A stretch of 64,000 nt of DNA from Penicillus capitatus (lineage: Eukaryota > Chlorophyta): positions 310,001 through 374,000 of the forward strand of contig OZ287697.1 in the NCBI GenBank assembly GCA_965649825.1, read 5' to 3'. Under the pieces are notes generated by a model that worked only from the letters and a program-made list of their open reading frames with translations, made no database searches and was not told where the DNA came from. Shown here one piece after another: positions 54,767 through 64,000 of this stretch (position 1 is its first letter; each line of letters opens with the position of its first letter). Made by a program: the position numbers and the translations under genes.

Positions 54767-56383
54767 ATGAGTTGTCACGAAGCGCCTTCCCTTCATACGT
54801 CACGTGTTCGATTCTCAGACTTCAGTGCTCTTCAAAAAATCGGATCCGGGAGGTAAGCCACGGGATACTCCTCGTCTGATCATCGCAGATTTCAGGGATT
54901 GCGTCGTCTACCGTGCACTATGGTCGAATCGTTCCAACCCAAGAACCGTCGTCCTGAAAGCATACGACCGCAAGAGCACGTCGACTGCCAAAGTCCGAGC
55001 CATAAAGCGCGAGGCCCGTATGATGGATCTCGTCAATCGCGAAGGGTAACTAAGCCACGTCCATCTCGCATTCAAAACGACACCCTCTGATTCAGAGTGC
55101 CGCGCGTTGTTGGCTACTATGGGTGTTTTCAGGACACCGAGTGTTACTACCTTATTATGGAGTTCTGTGGACAAGGGGATCTTCTGGAAAAGATTCTGTT
55201 GGAGGGACGGGCGATGGAGGAGCGCCGTGTCGTCAACGAAGTGGCCGTGCCTCTGCTGATGTCTCTTGTCGCGATACACAATCTCGCGCTGATTCATCGG
55301 GATATCAAACTCGAAAACGTCTTCGTCGACGACAGGGGCTACGTCAAATTTGGCGATTTCGGTCTCGCCATGAGTACAGAAGAGGAACGCGGTATTTCAC
55401 CTGTGGGCACCGTACGCATCTTCGCTGTCGGTGGCGGCTGTTTGGAACGTCTGGCAGGTCGAGTACATGGCTCCAGAAGTGAGACAAGCGGAATAGGTCA
55501 CCTCCGAAACGACGCGCATCCACGTAGATCTGTATGCTTCCGGCTGCCGAGTGCATTGCGTCGGGTAAGATGCATCCACGCGACATCGAGCCTGTCGACG
55601 AGAAAGTGGATATCTGGGCACTCGGTGTCACTTTCTACGAGCTGCTGACGGGTACATAACGAAATCCGCCGCCATCAACGGATGCCGATATGGAAACTAG
55701 GAAAATCGCCGTTTGAGGGAGAAAACAAACTGGCGCTGAGAAGAAACATTATCGACTACAATATCCGGCGTCTTCCACGCTATATAAGTCCACAATGCAG
55801 CGATTTTCTGCGACAGGTTATGCTAGAATCGAATCTCGGTCGCGAGAGGACTTGATGTGACAGATGCTGCGCTATCGGGCTGGAGAGAGGGCAAGTGCTC
55901 GTGTACTCTTACAGCATCCGTGGATTGAACAGTACGGCATCAACGGAAAGAGAGTCAGCATCGAGACTGGTACATGTCGCGGAACATCTAACGCCATTCG
56001 TATGTCGAGAACAGCCTCGGACAGTTCAAAGCCAAACGCGCATCACGTATGGACGATGTCGGATGCGACGTCCCTGTGCACGTGCATTGCAGGAAGAAGC
56101 GCTGGCGAGCAAACCGAAGCGCATACCGTCTGAGAATTCACCTGCGCCGCCTCGCGTGTCGCCGGAATCGTTGGTGCTCGTAACAGAACGACGCAGAGAG
56201 AAATTCCACAAGAAGCTGGCACGTCTCTTGCCCATCTACAAAGCACCTCATGTCGACACACCTCTTCAGCGCCCTCTGCTGACACGAATGCATCTCCAGG
56301 AGAAAGGAATCTGTATGCGAGATCTGTGGAGCCTCGACATGAGCGACGACGAGGACGGCGACGAAGAGGATGACATCATGTAG
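54767..56383 (+). CDS. Ser/Thr protein kinase with acidic C-terminus
   Basis: The ATG at 54767 leads into FSALQKIGSGR, which splices to DCVVYRAL, giving a glycine loop Gly-x-Gly-x-x-Cys with the third glycine replaced. The ATP-binding lysine is in VVLKAYDRK, the alphaC glutamate in KREARMMDL, and the hinge near LIMEFCGQGDL. The catalytic loop is HRDIKLEN, the Mg-binding motif DFGLA, the P+1/APE region EYMAPE (made by splicing) and the F-helix VDIWALGVTFYELLTG. Subdomain XI ends in LLQHPWI. A C-terminal extension of about 140 residues ends in a run of Asp/Glu. All key catalytic residues are present. It resembles CAMK/Aurora-type kinases, but I cannot assign the group. The gene converges on eIF2alpha, 49 bp apart. 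Intron 55817-55863 ends TGATGTGACAG. Confidence 0.85.
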
Positions 56384-56432
56384 GTGGGGAGTGACGTCAG
56401 TTAGACGTCGTGTCTAAAGCACGTCGTGGCGT

Positions 56433-57604
56433 CTATTCGACAACAAGAGTGTTTTTCTTTTCGAGATCTATATCTCCCATCCCTTCTTCAAACGATTCCT
56501 CACTGTCTTCGTCGCCCGACACTTCGCGATTCGCTTCTTCCATTTCGTTCATCTTCAGTTCCCAGATGCGATCTTCACGTTCGCTCACGACACGCGGTTC
56601 ATGAACCATGACAAACTTCCCTTTGGCTCCTTCGATCGATGCCTGACAGGCTTCGCAAGCGAGTCTCAGTGTGTCGACGCCTGCCTGCTTCTCCAATGTC
56701 TGAGTGGTCAGGACGTAAACGGGTGGTGCCACGAGCTTTGCCTTGATGGGACAGTTTTCTGTCGAAACGGCCTCGGCTGCACGCATAGCATCCTGTATAT
56801 GTACAATCCCTCCGTACTGAAAGCACGTCATCTCGATGTCGGAACGAATCTTTAGCGGCTGCGGTGTCATGCGCCGACGGATATTCATCATCAGCGTCTC
56901 CTGTATCGCACTCGATGACGTACAGAAATGTCATCGTGCTCAAAACAGGACCAGTGTTTTGGGAGTGAAGTCAGGAATGGTGCCGCTGTGGAAATCTTCG
57001 AGTTTCTTCACCGTGGCCGTTTCGTCCGTAATCATAAGCTTGAATGCCTCGAAGGCGTGGCCGTAGAGGCGGTACAATGGCCAGCCGATCGATTTGTACA
57101 GTCTCTCCAACTCGATTTCCAGCGTCTCTGCCGTGTGCCGCATAATGGAGTGGACCTGTAAGAGTCACACGACCTTTACTCCCCTCCTTTCGACAGATCT
57201 CACCAGTTTCGACTTGGTAAACCGTTCATCACACGCAGCAATGTCCTCAGGGGACACACGCCTCTTTGACAGGTCGATGTATCCTGTAACCCAGTGACAA
57301 AGAGTGACGCACTGCACGAACATACCTTTCTCTTCGTCCACTCTGAGGACCAGAACAGGCTCACGGCGTCCGACTTTGATGATCTTTGTGATGGAACGAA
57401 TGCGCTTGCGAGATAACTCGGAAAGGAGTACGAGACCTGAAAAGACATTAGGGCAGTAGGAAGGGAGGAATGGGAGTTGCCTTCGATGTTGTTGTATTCG
57501 AGCAGTTGTACGTAAGCGCCCATTTCGGCGATGGAGGTAACTTGCACCATCACGACACTGTCAACCTCCGGGAATTTGTTCTCATACATGCGACAGTCCT
57601 GCAT
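56433..57604 (-). CDS. EIF2S1: Translation initiation factor eIF2 alpha subunit
   Basis: Minus-strand exons run from ATG 57604 to the stop at 56433. The S1 domain has [30 protein letters not shown] and the regulatory loop [13 protein letters not shown], where the first serine after SEL is the conserved Ser51-type site phosphorylated by stress kinases. Next come [13 protein letters not shown], the helical domain, and the C-terminal alpha/beta domain with [16 protein letters not shown] and [16 protein letters not shown], then an acidic tail. The subunit belongs to the ternary complex that brings initiator tRNA to the 40S ribosome. Intron 1 (57480-57437) starts GCAACT, a GC-AG intron within the NNIEG codons. 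A TTG-based longer start was rejected in favour of the ATG. Confidence 0.94.
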
Positions 57605-57735
57605 GATGCGCAAGGAACCAAAGTCAGATGACGAAGCGAGAAAGACGTTCGATGAAAATCGTTAAGAAAATTAAACCGAAATACGCAATGTCCCCTCGCG
57701 CTGCATCCCATCTCTCAGCACGTCCCTTTGCGCTC

Positions 57736-57905
57736 TATATCATCGACAGAATCGAATAGCGACATGTCGGCTGTGTCCGAACGCAATCAATTCGCATCAA
57801 GCCTTTCGCACGAACAAAAGAAATACGAGAGCCATTTGTTGGATTGATCGTCAAAGGCAGAAATTGAGCATTTAGGAAATGGATATCGATTCAAAAGAAA
57901 CGCGT
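57736..57905 (+). promoter_or_regulatory. Conserved upstream block of P450 gene 1
   Basis: About 170 bp before the ATG matches the region before P450 gene 2 (63216-63395): CGACAGAATCGAAT, GCGACATGTCGG, AACGCAATCAA and GGCAGAAATTGAGCATTTAG are all shared. Conservation drops further upstream, so this is likely the promoter and leader copied with the gene. Confidence 0.55.
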
Positions 57906-57930
57906 TTCTTTCTCTATTTGCAACTTGGAC

Positions 57931-59553
57931 ATGTTTTATCTGCTGACCTGTCTACTGCTCTTTGTATTGGCTCGTGTGGCCTGGGCGCGTTGGAAATATG
58001 ACGTTCACAAGATACCTTCTCCTCGCGGATGGCCGCTGGTCGGACACGGACTCTACTTCGTGAACGGAAAAGTGAAAAACGAATATACGAGGGTCAAAGC
58101 ACGATTCTTTAAAGAACTTGGCTATCCCAAGATTATGAAAGCAAGTTTCGGATAGTTTACAGGAGGAAACGTTACGCGGTCGGTCTCTGTGCCAGTTGAA
58201 TTTGTTTGGGAAAATCCACGTCTTTGTTGCCGACGGTCACACTGCCAAGGAATTGATTTTGAAGCCTAATGATATACCGAGGACGAGTTTCCTTCAATGC
58301 CTTTCGATAGTATCTCTTTACTTTGGCTCGTTCTCTGCTTGACTTCTACGCATGCAGCTGCTCGGAAACGATTTGACAGCAAAAATGCTGGCAGGAACTC
58401 GAAGTCTCACTCCCCATGTCAAGAAGATCCGACGCGTCTACGCCTCTGCTTTCCTCAGCAGCCATCTCAAGCGTATGGTCCCCAAACTGCACAGCGCCTT
58501 GGACAGGATGCTGGAGATCATGGAGTCTCATCGCAAGACAGACCCCATCGACATGCAGCAGCTCTGCATTCGGATGACGCTGGATATTATTGGCATCGTG
58601 GCTTTCGAGACGAATCTCGGCGGATTGGATGAAAGCAGTAACCTCTGTCAATTGCTACACAAGACAAGTTGCATTGCGATTGATCGTCTCACGAATCCGT
58701 TCAAAAAACTCAAATGCAGGCTTTTCCCAGAATGCGCTGAAGCTCAGAGGGATAACGCAATCATTGACGCCTTGACAGCTGAGTGGGTACGCTTGACACG
58801 AGATATCCTCTCCCGAGACGACCCTCGCGATGGGGAGACGCCCTTGTGGTTTGGGTTGAAACAGTTGGCGGATCCGAGTGCGGCAGAACCACTGGAGTTT
58901 AACAGTCTAAAGGGCGAAGTTGCAGCAGCGGTATTGAGTGGGATGGATACGACAGGACATCAACTCTGTTGGACATTAGCTCTTCTCGCCTCTTATCCCG
59001 ATGTGACGCAGACACTCTTAGAGGAGTTCGAAGGTCGCGGACTGTATGGAGAGGATGCAAAGAGGGTGTCTTATGAAGATCTTGGAGACATGCCCTATCT
59101 AGCGGCAGTCATCAAAGAGAGTATGAGAATGGCGTCTGTCGTCTCTGGTGCCATGCGTGAAGCTCCATGCGTGAAGCTCCATGCGACATGAAAATTCTGG
59201 GTTATAGGATTCCTAAAGGGACGTCTCTATCCTGTCCTGGCAACAGATGGTTGGATTCCAAAGACGAATGGGGCGATCCGGAAGTTTTCCGTCCGGAAAG
59301 GTGGCTGGAAGAGAAAGACATCTCGCAGCGTTACTATCTTGGCTTCTCATACGGACCGCGAGACTGTGCAGGGCAGAAGCTGGCGATGCTGGAGATGAGA
59401 GTGGTTCTCATCCGTCTGCTGGGCGCGTATCACTTTTTTTTGACAGTTTCATTTGATGAGCTGATGGACGACAGTCGAGATGGAATAACGATTCGAGCGG
59501 AGAATGGAATGTGGTTTCGCATTACTCCGAGAAATCAAGTGACCGCGGATTAG
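57931..59553 (+). CDS. Cytochrome P450, frameshifted by a 14-bp tandem duplication
   Basis: Exons 57931-58140, 58196-58309 and 58358-59553. The N-terminal anchor FYLLTCLLLFVLARVAWARW and a Pro-rich hinge (KIPSPRGWPLVGHG) place it in the ER membrane. P450 motifs: I-helix AAVLSGMDTTGHQ, ExxR in KESMR, PERW, and heme loop FSYGPRDCAGQKLAM with the cysteine ligand. At 59157-59184 a 14-bp unit (GTGAAGCTCCATGC) is present twice in tandem; removing one copy restores a continuous reading through ...APCD into GYRIPKG, the usual beta-strand before the meander. As it stands the frame stops at 59191, before the heme loop. Intron 1 begins GCAAGT (GC-AG). The gene may be a recent pseudogene or carry an assembly error. 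Confidence 0.85.
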
Positions 59554-62500
59554 AGTGAACATGGGAGGGTCCTCCATCTAAAAATCTCTGTACACTCACA
59601 TTTTTCGCTTATTTCATTAATCATCGATCGGGATGGATTTGTTTTTGTCCGTCGAGAAAACGGAACAACGTGTGGAGTTTTTACTTTTGTATCATTGAAC
59701 AAGGATGCAGTGTCGAATGTGCTATGCGGAAACCTTTAAACACAGGTTGGGTTCAACTACGGCAAGCCTATACGACTGCGACGGCCCATCAGCCCGAACT
59801 TCTAACCTCAAAGCGTTAGCAGTGTCGTCAGAACGTATGTTGAGGAAATGACGCCCAACATTTGGAGAGAGTTCATCTCTCTGATTCTGGCCAAGATACC
59901 TAATGAGCGATCAATTCGATTATGCAACAGGAAGCTTAAGTAGATTCTTTGATTTCAGTGCTTTACCGATCTTATGCTTCCGCACAATAACAGGTTTCGG
60001 GGCGATAAACGAGGTCTGATATCTCCTGAAGATGCAACCCTAAATCGAGGTTGACTGGTGCGAAGACAGATCTACCAGCCTACGAATCGATCTCATGTTA
60101 GTAGTGCCATACGAATGGACGAGGGAACAATGGACAAGACGAACACAATTCATCATATTTTACTCGTTTATTAATAATAGAATAAAGGGAGGAAAGTTAG
60201 GTACGGTCCTATTTCGTTTATTCCGCCAGGTCATCGGCAATTCCAGTTGGCAAGTTGACGTTCGTTATTCCCGGCGAATAGAAGGTCGCCCTACGCTACC
60301 GACGGGCAGACACGAACAGTTTCCGGCTTGCGTACCGGACACGTTGCAGCTTCGTGACGTGACGTCCGCCCGCGGGGGCGACCAAGGGTACAAATAACGG
60401 TGCGTGCACCGCCCTGTAGTCTTTGCATTGACTCAGTGTTGTTTCCTCCGACCGTCGATTCGCGTGTGCGCGACCGCGGCGTACGAGTCTCTAAAGATTC
60501 CCGTCAGCTACCGACTCCATGGCCCGTGCCAAGGAGCGTGCCCTCTTATATTCGAAAGGTCGCCAGCTAAAGAATTTTGGCCATTCTTGGAAAGGTCCTA
60601 TTGACATAATCAACCCCGTCTTCGCGCCTGCGTCCGCCTCAAGCTTTGATAGCAGTTGTGCCAGTTCTCCTTCGGCTTGTTTTGTTCAGTATAACTGGTC
60701 TATGCATAGTTGTCACATTTGACGCCATGTAAACATAACCTGATTAGCTCCGTAGCTGCAAGCCCCCTGTGCATTGAAACCGTGATATCGTGCCAAGCTC
60801 GTCTTGTTTCGGCCGCGTTTGTTCGTTCTGTTGATGGCTCGCCAAGTCGGAGAGGAGGGAGTTTGAGCCTTTGAGCGCGTTCCACAAGCGCCTTTTACAG
60901 ATCAGCGTCGACTCTGTGGCAACTGTGTTTGAGCGCAACTGCTCCACGTCCCCGCTGCAACTGGCACAAGTACCTCATAATCTCGTCCATTGACGCGTTC
61001 AAGCCCGACTGCGAAGGCTGCGATAGACATGCACCTCTTCTCTGATTGACTCCTCCTACACGTAACCCTAGTTTTGTCGAATAACGACGCGCTACACACG
61101 AACACCAACCAAAAAAGGCTCCTTGTGAAGAGCACGGTGGAATGAATCCAATGAAATTGGGTCACAACACATTAGTTACATCAAAAGGCCGATTTTCAAA
61201 ATTTGTATGCTCGAACTTCGAGTAAGCAAATTATCCCGTTGCCCTACAGCGCCTCACGTCACCGAAATGGAGGATGCTGTGAAACCCGACTCGTGATCAG
61301 AACGAATAAAAAGGGGAATGAGAGAGACGATTGGCGGCAAGAGAATAAAGGAGGAAGCCGAACATTCGTATTGTATTTCCAGCGTTTACCTTTTGTCGAA
61401 CGTTGACCATTTTGTAAGTGAGCGTTTTTGTCTGGGCGTCGAAGCGTGTCCTTCGTCATGGGCGCGAGACGCGATTTTACAGATGCATGCCTCGAACGAG
61501 GCACGACGTGATGATTACAAAAAGACGAAAAGAGGCATAATGCCACGGAGACTTCTGAGAATTTAAACTAGACGATTATGTTGTATGCGTCTCAGTTCAA
61601 GTTATTGCCACGCATTTAGTTCTCTGCAAGAACACGCATCGGACGAGGGGCTACCTTTGGGTTAGGTTCACACTTCTTTTGTCTATGACGACCGCACCAT
61701 GTTAAATATCCGATAACGCGTGTATCGACTTCTTCGACAATCGAAATTTCAAAATATGTTCGGAAGTTTAATAATGGCGAATTCCAGCCACAGAACGATT
61801 ATTATTTGCGGTCCATCAGCGCTAGTAGACGCGCAGGCTCGTGCAAGGTGCAATGGAAGCACAAGATGCGGCGAAAACGGTCGGATCAGTGTTACAATAG
61901 CTCATACACACAGTCTGACAACATCTTGAATGTCTTACTTCGACGAACGTAAAAGTGCAGAACGTACGCAGCTGCAGGAAGACCTCAAACAAGACGTCAC
62001 GAACATAAGCTGCCCTTAGCGCCAGACAATGCAAACAGTCGCTTCAACTGTATGACTCGCTGCATCGTCTTGTTAAACACATTGTGAACCTGACAATCAG
62101 TCACATCATGGATGTCGAGCCTTCACATTCCGCGTAGAAGAATGCCTGTTTGGTATGCGCAGCCGTGTCTCGGCGGGACAATGCCTTGTGTAACTTCCAA
62201 TAGTGTTCTCGAGTGGGTAATGGGAAAAACCTTTTATGATAGTGAAGCCAAGGGTTGCCTAAGGAGGGTAAACAAAATTTGCAGCAGCTTTGCCGCATAT
62301 TTATGGCATCTGGTCGTGCAGGCTGTTATGAAGAAAATTGCATCCATTCGTACAGACTGTTATGAACAAAACGTAGTGGTCACTGCACCGAAAACGATAC
62401 CAAAGCATTGTTGCTTAAACAACGCCGGTCGTGCAGGGATGCGGAACATGAACAATCCTGATTGCGTGCGGGTGTCGGACCCCTTCGCAAACAAAGGCGC

Positions 62501-63424
62501 TATCCCTACCTCCTTCGAAGCAGGGTCGTACTAGTGGAATCTCCGTCGGTTTTGGGACCTAGATAAATCTTATCACGAGCTTCATTGGGCAATGCTATAT
62601 ATACTGTACTGAATGACCGTCAACAAATGAAGGTTCGAAGGACGGATCGACATAGCACCTCGACGGCGTTGTTGTTCTGACGTTGTTTAGGGAATGGATA
62701 TCATAGAAGTGCCGAATTAGAGCAGTAGCGGTGTGCATGCTAACTTACCTGGCTGGACAGCATGACCGATCTACATAACGACGAGTTGCAGAAATCTCGT
62801 TTTGCAGCATCTAGTTCTGCCAATACAGACGATTCTGCTTCTGTTGGTGCAACCAGACGAACAACAGTCTTGTATCAAGGTCCTTGTCAAAGCTTTCGGA
62901 ATTTTCTCAGACGTGGAATTACATGTAAATAGCCGTCTCATGTCTGAGTTGTAAGGACATTAGTGGCAATATCCCATTTCTTACCTTAGACGCGCATGCT
63001 TCAGCAAATAAATAAAGGTTATCATACATACATCGCTTTCTAAACGGGCAATACCTTTGCCAGTCCAATCACGTCACTGCCGCAAAACATCATCATGAAG
63101 GATAAGAATCCTTCTTATATTCAACATATACGATACCAAAAAACGGAAATCTTGTGCTATGTGTGACGGGCCAATTTAGCCGGTCATTATTATTCTCCTG
63201 CCCTCACGTCTCCGGACTTGTCTCTTCGCGCTCTATCCTGTCGACAGAATCGAATGGCGACATGTCGGGCTGTGTCAGAACGCAATCAAATCGTATCAGA
63301 GATTCGCCGGAACAAAAAGAGCTGCTGACTGGATTGATCGGCAAAGGCAGAAATTGAGCATTTAGGAAATGAATATCGATTCAAAAGAAACGCATTTCAT
63401 TAATTCTCTATTTGCAAAATAGAC
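59554..63424. other. Intergenic between the P450 genes
   Basis: About 3.9 kb, A/T-rich in parts, no gene supported. Frames at 60095-60397 and 62112-62534 show no domain. The last 210 bp contain the promoter block shared with P450 gene 1. Confidence 0.45.
63216..63395 (+). promoter_or_regulatory. Conserved upstream block of P450 gene 2
   Basis: Counterpart of 57736-57905, with the same ordered blocks and few differences, ending 30 bp before the ATG. Confidence 0.55.
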
Positions 63425-64000
63425 ATGCTGGTTTATCTGCTGAGCTGTTTACTGCTCTTTGTATTGGCTCGTGTGGCCTGGGCGCGTTGGAAATATGACA
63501 TGCACAAGATACCTTCTATGCCCGAATGGCCGCTGGTCGGACACGGACTTCACTTCGTGAACGGAAAGACGAAAAACGAAATTACGAGGGTCAGAGCACG
63601 TTTCTTTAAAGAACTTGGCTATCCCAAGATCATGAAAGCAAGTTATGCATCTTCGACGGGAAAAACGCGATGCGATCCCTGTTCTACAGTTGAATTTGTT
63701 CGGAAAAATCTACCTCGAAATTGTTGATGTTCACACAGCTAAGTCCTTGATTTTAAAGTCTAGCGACATACCAAGGACGGATTTACTTCCGCTTTTTTCG
63801 ATAGTAAGTTCTTTACCCCAGTTTGTTCTCTTCTTGATCTCATTGCATGTAGTTATTAGGAAATGATCTGACGACGAAGGTGATGCTCGTAACCCAGAAC
63901 CTCACCCCCTATGTCAAGAAGATTCGACGCATCTACGCCTCGGCTTTCCTCGGCAGCCATCTCAAGCGCATGGTCCCCAAACTGAACAGCGCCTTGGACA
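63425..64000 (+). CDS. Cytochrome P450, tandem copy 2 (3' end outside window)
   Basis: Exons 63425-63637, 63690-63803 and 63853 to the window edge. The N-terminal anchor LVYLLSCLLLFVLARVAWARW and hinge WPLVGHGLHF are close copies of P450 gene 1, with the same GC-AG first intron (donor GCAAGT at 63638) and the same second intron position. Residues then read YVKKIRRIYASAF. Only about the first 160 residues are visible, so the heme-binding part cannot be checked. Confidence 0.8.

Noticed and set aside
59191-59230. An intron rescuing the P450 frameshift
   Set aside because: The only phase-compatible choice (74 nt ending TTATAG) removes residues conserved in P450s between the ExxR motif and IPKG, so a duplication is the simpler reading.
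1-64000. Bacterial, phage or CRISPR content
   Set aside because: Genes are intron-split and eukaryotic in type; no operons, Shine-Dalgarno pattern or spaced direct-repeat arrays were seen.

Overview
The window is nuclear DNA of a microbial eukaryote. Its genes are split by very short introns (about 38-75 nt, mostly GT-AG, a few GC-AG) and encode eIF2alpha, a Sed5/syntaxin-5 SNARE, a protein kinase, an SDHAF2-type assembly factor, microsomal P450s and a plant-type phosphoenolpyruvate carboxylase. Base composition is near 50% GC. The PEPC, the plant-like gulonolactone-oxidase family and a helicase-associated-domain protein would suit an alga or a plastid-lineage protist such as a stramenopile, cryptophyte, red alga or alveolate. 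I cannot name the lineage. Most exon models below were checked for reading-phase agreement across every junction.

Layout. 0-15 kb: four tandem plus-strand paralogs of a secreted FAD-linked L-gulonolactone oxidase-like enzyme (copy A cut by the window edge). A four-helix membrane protein with a C-terminal RING finger lies between copies A and B, and a 1,027-bp insertion between C and D looks like a DNA transposon. 15-18 kb: A/T-richer DNA with no gene seen. 17.9-18.8 kb: a decayed RING-less copy of the membrane protein. 18.8-29 kb: mostly conserved housekeeping genes, namely SDHAF2, a secreted Ser/Pro-repeat protein, a small coiled-coil protein (minus), PEPC (minus), a helicase-associated-domain protein, syntaxin 5, and an unrecognised 305-residue protein (minus). 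30.8-54.5 kb: nine plus-strand genes for small secreted cysteine-rich ankyrin-repeat proteins (called ANK1-ANK9 here), with a secreted Kazal-type inhibitor gene on the minus strand inside the array. 54.8-57.6 kb: a Ser/Thr kinase convergent with eIF2alpha. 57.9-64 kb: two tandem cytochrome P450 genes, the first frameshifted by a 14-bp duplication and the second cut by the window edge.

Biology. About half of the coding content is lineage-expanded secreted or membrane protein (oxidases, ankyrin proteins, Kazal inhibitor, Ser/Pro repeat protein) embedded among single-copy housekeeping genes. The ankyrin array is the most novel feature. Its members share a signal peptide, paired cysteines, ankyrin-type loops, a terminal Gly-Gly...Cys tail, two intron positions, and in most copies a TATA-like box about 85-110 bp before the ATG. 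This resembles a diversifying extracellular effector, surface-recognition or defence family, but no function can be read directly from the sequence.
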